Assembly: GCA_016937915.1 (NCBI GenBank)
Contig: JAFGVR010000231.1
Span: forward strand, 1 to 5,008
DNA: 5,008 nucleotides
Direction of reading: 5' to 3'
Origin: Campylobacterales bacterium
GTDB lineage: Bacteria; Campylobacterota; Campylobacteria; Campylobacterales; Sulfurimonadaceae
The stretch's first letter is position 1; every line of letters starts with the position of its first letter. The translations under genes were made by a program, and so were the position numbers. Below are positions 1 to 5,008 of the stretch, in pieces. A model generated the notes under the pieces. That model did no database searches. It saw only the letters and a list, made by a program, of their open reading frames with translations, and was not told the DNA's origin.

Positions 1-87
1 TCGTTTTATATTCCAATGCTCTGGCACTTGTATAGAAGTATGAATCCCACTATCTTTATAAGAAGTATATTTTTCTAGTTTAGTCAT
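1..87 (-). CDS. hsdS: Type I restriction-modification specificity subunit HsdS, N-terminal 29 codons (partial, runs off window)
   Basis: HsdS is the DNA-recognition subunit of type I restriction-modification complexes; two target recognition domains read the two halves of a split site and dock HsdM. Only the first 29 codons are visible. Translation from the ATG at 87-85 contains YKDSG at residues 10-14 and PEHW at 22-25, followed by NIKR. Many HsdS proteins begin this way (usually YKDSG-x-EWLGEIPEHW). Here the middle reads IHTSIQV instead of the usual EWLGEI, a mild variant. The ATG overlaps the end of the upstream nuclease gene by 8 bases (shared ATGACTAA) and has AAGGG seven bases upstream, so translational coupling is likely. 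The frame is open to base 1 without a stop. Recognition domains and target site cannot be judged. The identification rests on a short but characteristic N-terminus plus its place behind hsdM. Confidence 0.85.
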   Translation of the reverse strand, partial: MTKLEKYTSYKDSGIHTSIQVPEHWNIKR

Positions 88-1099
88 TTTCCATCCCTTT
101 TGTGAGTTGGTTTCGCTCTCTTTGAAGCTCCTTTTGTAGTTCATCTTCTGAAGGTAAAAATGGCATATATTTAGAAGCAAAGAGTTGTTTACTTTCATTT
201 AGTACAGAGTATTTTGCCACCGCTTGTGAGTGTTCGCTACAGAGTATCAGCCCTATAGTTGGGTTGTCGTCTTCGCTTTTGTGGTGTTGGTCATAAACTC
301 TTACATAGGTATCCATCTGCCCTACATCTTGGTGAGTGAGTTTGCCTAGCTTTAGATCTATAAGCAAAAAGCACTTAAGCTTAAAATTGTAAAAAACTAA
401 GTCAATATAAAAATCTTGTTCTTCTACACTAAGTCTTTGTTGCCTTGAAACAAATGCAAAACCTCTGCCAAGCTCTAGCAAAAAGTGTTGCAAGTTATCT
501 ATGAGAGCTTGTTCGATATTGCTCTCTAGTGCCGAAGATGGAAGATTTAAAAAATCCAATACATAAGGATCTCTAATATAGTCTTTTACATCCACATTTA
601 ACTCTTTTGTTTTTTGTTGTGCCTCTGCTTCTACTGCCGTTTTTTCTTTACTTGAAAGTAGCCTTTCATAGTAGAGTTTACTTATCTGTCTATCTAAAGC
701 CCTCACACTCCAATTGTTGGCTATTGTCTCTTTTATATACCACTCTCTAGCATGGAGATTTTCGATTCTCATAAGTCTTACATAATGAGTCCAACTCAAA
801 TTGGCATTCACTGACTGCCAATTTTGAAAAGCAAGATAAAACTGTCTCATATTTCGCAAATTTCTTGTATCAAACCCTTTACCAAACTCTTTTGTAAGTT
901 CATCAGATATCTGTTTAAGTTGCCCTTTGCCATACTCGGCTCTTGCCTCCCCTTTTTGCTCATCATCTACAATAGTTTTACCTATTTGCCAATAAGTTTG
1001 TACCATAGTTGTATTTACTGCTTGTAGTACACTATTTTTGGATGTTTGTATAAGTATTTTTAGCTCTTTTATTAAGTTTGTATTTATTAGTCCACCCAT
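80..1099 (-). CDS. DUF1016/YhcG-family PDDEXK nuclease-fold protein embedded in the type I R-M operon
   Basis: This 339-residue protein matches the two-part DUF1016 (YhcG) layout at its usual length. The N-terminal DUF1016_N part is about residues 8-150, with the family stretches YWQIG (36-40), RAEYGKGQL (53-61), RNLRNMRQFYLAF (79-91), LSWTHYVRLMRIEN (101-114) and YIKETIANNWSVRALDRQI (121-139). The C-terminal PDDEXK part is about residues 175-315: a helix with Glu196, GFAFVSRQ (213-220), YIDLVFY (231-237) with Asp233, IDLKLG (247-252) with Asp248 and Lys250, and GQM (260-262) with Gln261. These make a D-x(n)-D-x-K active site; Asp rather than Glu precedes the Lys, so catalysis is plausible but unproven. 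No signal peptide or membrane segment is visible, so it is cytoplasmic. The start is set by AGGGG six bases upstream, and only one base separates it from the hsdM stop; hsdS begins inside its 3' end. The family is often found beside restriction-modification and other defence or mobile genes, but its biochemical role is not settled. An accessory nuclease of the R-M complex is an inference. Confidence 0.93.
   Translation of the reverse strand: MGGLINTNLIKELKILIQTSKNSVLQAVNTTMVQTYWQIGKTIVDDEQKGEARAEYGKGQLKQISDELTKEFGKGFDTRNLRNMRQFYLAFQNWQSVNANLSWTHYVRLMRIENLHAREWYIKETIANNWSVRALDRQISKLYYERLLSSKEKTAVEAEAQQKTKELNVDVKDYIRDPYVLDFLNLPSSALESNIEQALIDNLQHFLLELGRGFAFVSRQQRLSVEEQDFYIDLVFYNFKLKCFLLIDLKLGKLTHQDVGQMDTYVRVYDQHHKSEDDNPTIGLILCSEHSQAVAKYSVLNESKQLFASKYMPFLPSEDELQKELQRERNQLTKGMEND
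95..99 (-). promoter_or_regulatory. Ribosome binding site for hsdS, inside the upstream gene
   Basis: The minus strand reads AAGGG, then a seven-base spacer, then the ATG at 87. The site lies within the last codons of the PDDEXK gene. It supports a real start for hsdS in the +1 overlapping frame, with coupled translation. Confidence 0.6.
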
Positions 1100-1100
1100 C

Positions 1101-3449
1101 CTACACCCCTAAAATCTCTTTGATAAGACCCTCTGAAGCATCTTCAAGTTCAAGTATATCTTTTGCTACCTCATCAAGAGTTCTAAGTGGTTTGTGGGTG
1201 TAGAAGTATTTGTTGAAGCTTATCTCATAGCCGATTTTTACGCTATCAAAATTTATCCACGCTTCATCAACATGAGGTTTTACCTCTTTTAAAAAATACT
1301 CATATATGTTATCTTTTAGAGGGATATTTTCACTATCTCGCAGATCTGTGTCACTCTCATACTCTACAAACTCATCTTTTTTACCAGTTGCATAGTATCC
1401 AAAATCACCAAGCTCTTCCTCTTCACATCCTAGATGCTCAAGGAGTTTCTCTTTTTTTTCTCCACTTATCTTACTTACTTTTTTTATCACTTTCTTTGCA
1501 TCTTCATCATACCAGCTTAAAGCGTTTAAGATGCTGTTTTTCTCAGATGCACTTAGTTTGATTTTTTCATCTTTTATCACCCTCTCCACATCCACTTTGA
1601 AGATATTAAAATCATCATACTCATCTGTACCGATTTTCTCTTTTAGTATATATGCACTCTCTAGTAGCATCTTGTGTTTTGCCCATATATCTTTTGAAGT
1701 GATGGCTTTTTTCTGTTTGGCGTTTAGGGTTATATCCTCTTTGTCTAAGTACTCCTCTATGGTTTTTTTATGTTTAGCTATATCTATGTAACATTCATCG
1801 CCAAACTCTTCTACACACCATCTCATAGCCTCTTCTAGCGATTTGTCATATCTAAGTGTCTCTATTAACTCATCTCTAAACTGAGCTTTTAATCTTTTTG
1901 GTCGCTCGATATTTACTTTGTAGTACCCAAAGTCGCTGTTGTCAAAGATTTTAGATGCTATCTTTTTACCATCAACCTCTTCATTGCACTCTTGAAATCT
2001 TGCATATACTTCCATTATTTTTGAGATATGTTTTGGTTCAAATTCGCAGTTTTTATCCCCTAGGTTTTTTCTTAGTTTGCTGTAGAGGTCGTTTGCATCT
2101 ATGAGTTGTACTTTGCCTCTTCTACTTTGGGCTTTGTTGTTTGAAAGTAGCCAGATGTAAGTGGTGATGCCTGTGTTGTAAAAAAGGTTGTTTGGTAGTT
2201 GGATGATGGCATCTAAGAGGTCATTTTCTATGATATATCTTCTTATGTTACTCTCACCTCCACCTGCATCACCTGTAAAGAGTGAGCTACCATTGTGTAC
2301 AGATGCGATGCGGCTCCCTATGGCACTTGAAGATGTTGGTTTCATCTTGCTTACCATCTCCATCAAAAACAGTAACTGTCCATCACTGCTTCTAGGCGTT
2401 GCATCTGCTTCACCCTCCACTCCCCAATAGTCTTTTAGTCTTACTATAAATCTAGGGTCTATTATCTCTTTGCCATCTTTTATATATTTTGCATCACTTG
2501 CCCATGACTTACCATAAGGTGGGTTTGATAACATAAAATCAAACTTCTCTTTAGAAAACTCATCGACTTCTAGTGTTGAGCCGTTTTTGATATTTTCAGG
2601 GTTGTTCCCTTTTATCATCATATCTGATTTACATATAGCGTAAGTTTCATCGTTTATCTCTTTTCCATAAAGATAGATATCACCTGTTGCTTTTATATCT
2701 CCATCTTCATCTTTTATGAAGTTTTGAGATTCTGTTAGCATCCCTCCACTTCCACAAGCTGGGTCATATATGGTCATAACTGGGGGAAGATTGTTTTTTA
2801 AGGGATCAAAAACTATGTGGGTCATAAGGTCTATAACCTCTCTAGGGGTAAAATGCTCTCCAGCTTCTTCGTTGTTATCTTCGTTAAACTTTCGTATCAG
2901 CTCTTCAAAAACATACCCCATACCAAGGTTTGTAAGTGGTGGGAGTTTTTTCCCATCTGGGTCAAGTGCTTCTTTATCTGTTAGGTTGATATATGAAGAT
3001 GTAAACTTCTCCAACACATCAAGGAGTACATCTTTTTTAGCCATGTGGGCTATTTTTGATTTTAGTTCAAACTTCTTAACAATCTCCCCAACATTTTTAC
3101 TAAATCCATTTAGATACTCTATAAAGTTTGCTTCAAGCATCTGAGATGAGTTTGTAGCGGTGTCATAAAGTTTTTGGAGTGTCCATCTGCTAGTGTTGTA
3201 AAACACATACCCACTAGCATCTCTTAGCCCCATATCATCAAGCTCTGTAAAAAGAGCTTCCTCACTTTGAAATCTAAGCTCTTCAAGCACCTCATCTTTG
3301 GTGGGTTCAAGTAGTGCATCAAGCCTTCTTAAAACTACCATAGAGAGTATCACATCTCTATACTTACCCCTAACATAGACATCTCTTAAACAATCATCAG
3401 CGATTGACCATATAAAACCTACTAGTTTGTTGTGTGACTCTTGAATCAT
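1101..3449 (-). CDS. hsdM: Type I restriction-modification N6-adenine DNA methyltransferase subunit HsdM, long form
   Basis: HsdM transfers a methyl group from S-adenosylmethionine to N6 of adenine at the site chosen by HsdS. Numbering is from the upstream ATG at 3485; subtract 12 for the start preferred here (3449, 782 residues). HsdM_N helical domain: about 18-170, with HNKLVGFIWSIADDCLRDVY (18-37) and LRRLDALLEPTKDEVLE (52-68). The N6_Mtase domain follows: EHFTPREVIDLM (210-221), SAM-binding motif I DPACGSGGML (241-250), catalytic motif IV NPPYGKSW (321-328), and the late-fold stretch IQLPNNLFYNTGITTYIWLL (428-447). All key residues are intact. Residues beyond about 530 form a Lys/Glu-rich, mostly helical extension ending in DLRDSENIPL (714-723), KIGYEISFNKYFY (750-762) and a terminal helix. 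Short forms such as EcoKI HsdM have roughly 520-530 residues; the long form is a known subfamily, and its tail probably contacts HsdS. The start at 3449 is chosen for its strong Shine-Dalgarno and because the upstream ATG lies in a promoter. First gene of the hsdM-nuclease-hsdS operon. Confidence 0.96.
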   Translation of the reverse strand: MIQESHNKLVGFIWSIADDCLRDVYVRGKYRDVILSMVVLRRLDALLEPTKDEVLEELRFQSEEALFTELDDMGLRDASGYVFYNTSRWTLQKLYDTATNSSQMLEANFIEYLNGFSKNVGEIVKKFELKSKIAHMAKKDVLLDVLEKFTSSYINLTDKEALDPDGKKLPPLTNLGMGYVFEELIRKFNEDNNEEAGEHFTPREVIDLMTHIVFDPLKNNLPPVMTIYDPACGSGGMLTESQNFIKDEDGDIKATGDIYLYGKEINDETYAICKSDMMIKGNNPENIKNGSTLEVDEFSKEKFDFMLSNPPYGKSWASDAKYIKDGKEIIDPRFIVRLKDYWGVEGEADATPRSSDGQLLFLMEMVSKMKPTSSSAIGSRIASVHNGSSLFTGDAGGGESNIRRYIIENDLLDAIIQLPNNLFYNTGITTYIWLLSNNKAQSRRGKVQLIDANDLYSKLRKNLGDKNCEFEPKHISKIMEVYARFQECNEEVDGKKIASKIFDNSDFGYYKVNIERPKRLKAQFRDELIETLRYDKSLEEAMRWCVEEFGDECYIDIAKHKKTIEEYLDKEDITLNAKQKKAITSKDIWAKHKMLLESAYILKEKIGTDEYDDFNIFKVDVERVIKDEKIKLSASEKNSILNALSWYDEDAKKVIKKVSKISGEKKEKLLEHLGCEEEELGDFGYYATGKKDEFVEYESDTDLRDSENIPLKDNIYEYFLKEVKPHVDEAWINFDSVKIGYEISFNKYFYTHKPLRTLDEVAKDILELEDASEGLIKEILGV
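1106..1110 (-). promoter_or_regulatory. Ribosome binding site for the PDDEXK gene, inside the hsdM 3' end
   Basis: AGGGG on the minus strand sits six bases before the ATG at 1099 and overlaps the last hsdM codons (the hsdM stop TAG is 1103-1101). It fixes the start and implies that ribosomes finishing hsdM can reinitiate on the nuclease gene. Confidence 0.6.
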
Positions 3450-3457
3450 CTCATCCA

Positions 3458-3461
3458 CCTT
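3458..3461 (-). promoter_or_regulatory. Ribosome binding site that decides the hsdM start
   Basis: The minus strand reads TTAAGGTGG, with AAGG at 3461-3458, eight bases before the ATG at 3449. The alternative ATG at 3485 is preceded by AATCAAGA, which has no Shine-Dalgarno match. The protein from 3449 (MIQESHNKLVGF) also begins close to the conserved HNKLV block where the family usually starts. Confidence 0.65.
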
Positions 3462-3476
3462 AAAAAAACTAGAGGA

Positions 3477-3482
3477 ATTATA
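3477..3482 (-). promoter_or_regulatory. Predicted -10 box (TATAAT) for the hsdM operon
   Basis: A perfect TATAAT lies on the minus strand in the spacer before hsdM, followed seven bases on by an A at 3470 that suits a transcription start. That would leave a 21-base leader carrying the AAGG ribosome site before ATG 3449. No TTGACA-like -35 is present at 16-18 base spacing (the region reads roughly ACTTTT). This is tolerated by sigma-70 promoters of Campylobacterota but weakens the call, since TATAAT occurs by chance in AT-rich DNA. The rest of the 62-base spacer (3450-3511) shows no hairpin terminator, so read-through from the upstream gene is also possible. Confidence 0.5.
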
Positions 3483-3511
3483 CATTCTTGATTCACTATA
3501 AAAGTTTAATT

Positions 3512-5008
3512 TTATGAAAACAGATCAGGCACTACACCGTTAAATCCTAGTGTTCTTACACTAAGATCTATGTTTTTATCTTTTAAAAGTGGCAGGTTTA
3601 TAAATTCACTCTCTAAGATATCGATTTTTTTATCAAATAAGAGTACAAAGTCATCACCTCTGTATCTAAATATAAGGGCATTTGGATACCTTTTTTTAAG
3701 TAGTGTTGCAAACTCTTTTAGGAAAAGATTGCCATTTTTCCAGCCATTGTTTTCATTGTATTTTGAAAACCTTTTTAACTCTAGCATCACAAAAAATTTC
3801 TCTTTAGTCTCATTTTTTGCTATCTCTATCTTTAGATAATCCTCATTATAAAGATCTGTCAAAGAGTCCATAAAAAAGTAAGCAAATCTCCTCTTCTCAA
3901 GCTCATTTTTTGGCATCTGAGATGTGTCTTGGATGGTTACATCTGCTAACACTTTTATAGCTACTTTTACTATCTCTGGATGAAACTGTGTACCACTGTT
4001 TAACCTTAGCTCTTCTAGTGCTTCTGGTATAGTTTTTCTAGATTTGTAGATGCGGTTTGAGGTCATCGCATCAAATGCATCTGCTATCATCATGATATGT
4101 GAGAGGATAGGGATGGTATCTAGTTTATCTTTATCAACATGTGGATACCCCTGCCCATCGTAGTTTGAGTGGTGGTATTTGATGATCTCTGCTAAGTCAC
4201 TATACATCTTGATTTTTGATAGCATCTCATACCCTGCACTTGAATGCTCTTTTATGAGGTTGTACTCAAGTGGCATCAGTTTTCCAGGTTTTAGAAGTAT
4301 GGAGTCTGGCGTTACCACTTTTCCTATGTCGTGTAAGATGGCTGCTTTTTGGATCTTAACCACATCATCTGCATCTATCTCCATAGCTTCAGCTATAAGT
4401 TTACAATACTCAGCTACTCTGATAGTGTGTCCTGCTGTGTAGCTGTCTCGTTGCTCTATGATATTTACAAATGCTAAAATTGTCTCTTCATAGTTTGAGA
4501 TTTTTTCAAGCTCCAACGCTTTTAGTTTTGTTTGTTGTAAAACAGAGTTTAATGCTATGGCTATATCTTTTGCAAGTTCCTCTAGCATCTTTATCTCCTC
4601 ATCTAAAAAACCATCTTCAAGTTTTGAAAATACACAAAGATTTCCAAGCACCTCTTTTGTACTATCTTCTAGAGTTATCTTTATAGGGATAGTTATCGCC
4701 CATGATTTTTTATTTAGAGTTCTTTGAAGTTGTTTTATGATAATCTCATCATTGTCTATAGAATCTTTTGATAGATTAAATACAATGTCATCATCATAAT
4801 TTTTATCCAAAGAGTATGTCAATTCATCAATTATATCTAAACCGTTTTTATGCTCACAAACCACTTCAAGATTATATTCATTTATAAGCCCTATCCAAAC
4901 ATAGCTATACTCCTCTTGTTGGATAAGTCTTTTAACCGAGTTTTCAACTATATTTTTTATAGAGAAAGAGGATACCAAAAGCTCATTTATATCTGAGATT
5001 GTTTTTAA
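3512..5008 (-). CDS. GAF - HD-GYP - degenerate GGDEF signalling protein (5' end outside window)
   Basis: This is probably a cytoplasmic c-di-GMP signalling protein whose HD-GYP domain would hydrolyse c-di-GMP. Numbering is from the first complete codon at 5008-5006 (498 codons visible). GAF-like sensor domain: about 1-160, ending in GNLCVFSKLEDGFLDEE and a helix, then a coiled linker. HD-GYP: about 175-355, with YTAGHTIRV (His194), ILHDIGK (His226, Asp227, Lys230), His255, HHSNYDGQGYP (His279, His280, Asp284, GYP 287-289) and IADAFDAMTS (Asp310). Metal ligands are intact; the usual Glu of HHE is Ser. GGDEF-like domain: about 378-498, with DSLTDLYN (381-388) but RGDDF (450-454) in place of GGDEF and metal-site Asp residues replaced by Glu410 and Lys412, so cyclase activity is unlikely. 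The domain ends only 44 residues after RGDDF, lacking the usual last helices. A possible TTG start at 4978 is rejected: it has no good ribosome site, and the frame upstream (LKTISDINELL) is open and reads as the normal lead-in helix of a GAF domain. More sensor domains probably lie upstream. Confidence 0.9.
   Translation of the reverse strand, partial: LKTISDINELLVSSFSIKNIVENSVKRLIQQEEYSYVWIGLINEYNLEVVCEHKNGLDIIDELTYSLDKNYDDDIVFNLSKDSIDNDEIIIKQLQRTLNKKSWAITIPIKITLEDSTKEVLGNLCVFSKLEDGFLDEEIKMLEELAKDIAIALNSVLQQTKLKALELEKISNYEETILAFVNIIEQRDSYTAGHTIRVAEYCKLIAEAMEIDADDVVKIQKAAILHDIGKVVTPDSILLKPGKLMPLEYNLIKEHSSAGYEMLSKIKMYSDLAEIIKYHHSNYDGQGYPHVDKDKLDTIPILSHIMMIADAFDAMTSNRIYKSRKTIPEALEELRLNSGTQFHPEIVKVAIKVLADVTIQDTSQMPKNELEKRRFAYFFMDSLTDLYNEDYLKIEIAKNETKEKFFVMLELKRFSKYNENNGWKNGNLFLKEFATLLKKRYPNALIFRYRGDDFVLLFDKKIDILESEFINLPLLKDKNIDLSVRTLGFNGVVPDLFS

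Noticed and set aside
80..1099. The PDDEXK protein as the restriction subunit itself (HsdR)
   Set aside because: It has 339 residues and lacks the helicase motor motifs of HsdR; it matches DUF1016 from end to end. HsdR is expected outside the window.
3421..3472. Inverted repeat CTAGTTT / AAACTAG flanking the hsdM ribosome site and start codon, a possible start-masking stem
   Set aside because: The stem is only seven mostly A-T pairs with a loop of nearly 40 bases, and the predicted transcript start (3470) would cut into its first arm. Likely chance.
3486..3511. Possible terminator after the signalling gene
   Set aside because: No GC-rich hairpin precedes the T runs; the T7 stretch at 3468-3462 is part of the hsdM leader.
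824..3839. Open frames of 67-124 codons on the plus strand opposite the nuclease, hsdM and signalling genes
   Set aside because: They lie antisense within strongly conserved coding regions, have low-complexity Ser/Leu/Phe-rich products typical of reversed AT-rich genes, and show no recognisable domain.
4179..4686. Plus-strand open frames of 71-87 codons within the HD-GYP/GAF region
   Set aside because: They mirror well-supported domains on the minus strand; no domain or family match is recognisable.
1..5008. CRISPR array, tRNA, rRNA, insertion sequence or integrase
   Set aside because: No regularly spaced repeats, no cloverleaf-like stretch, no transposase or integrase motifs and no terminal inverted repeats were seen; nearly all bases are in assigned genes.

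Overview
The window is an AT-rich, gene-dense bacterial segment with every gene on the minus strand, so transcription runs from high to low coordinates. Protein style, base composition and a lone TATAAT -10 box without a recognisable -35 all fit Campylobacterota (a Sulfurimonas/Sulfuricurvum/Arcobacter-like genome). This placement is an inference; no rRNA or other taxonomic marker is present.

Region by region, in the direction of transcription: (1) 5008-3512 holds the 3' part of a signalling gene encoding GAF, HD-GYP and a degenerate, shortened GGDEF domain. Its reading frame stays open to the window edge, so its N-terminus is missing. (2) 3511-3450 is a short spacer. It has no visible hairpin terminator but contains a perfect TATAAT and a good Shine-Dalgarno, which together place the hsdM start at 3449 rather than at the first ATG (3485). 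(3) 3449-1101 is hsdM, the N6-adenine methyltransferase subunit of a type I restriction-modification system, in a long form of about 780 residues. (4) 1099-80 encodes a DUF1016/YhcG-type PDDEXK nuclease-fold protein, starting one base after the hsdM stop. (5) 87-1 is the first 29 codons of hsdS, the specificity subunit. It overlaps the nuclease gene by 8 bases and runs off the window, and it is too short to be found by length-based ORF calling.

Genes 3-5 form a tightly coupled operon, hsdM - PDDEXK nuclease - hsdS, probably followed by hsdR outside the window. HsdM and HsdS together make the methyltransferase, and HsdR would add restriction. The PDDEXK protein is an accessory whose placement between the two methylase subunits suggests that it works with, or is regulated with, the type I complex. 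The signalling gene upstream looks like chromosomal background next to the left flank of the restriction-modification island, and its GGDEF domain ends early exactly at that border. Nothing here is a clearly new system. The best leads are the embedded nuclease and the possible island junction.
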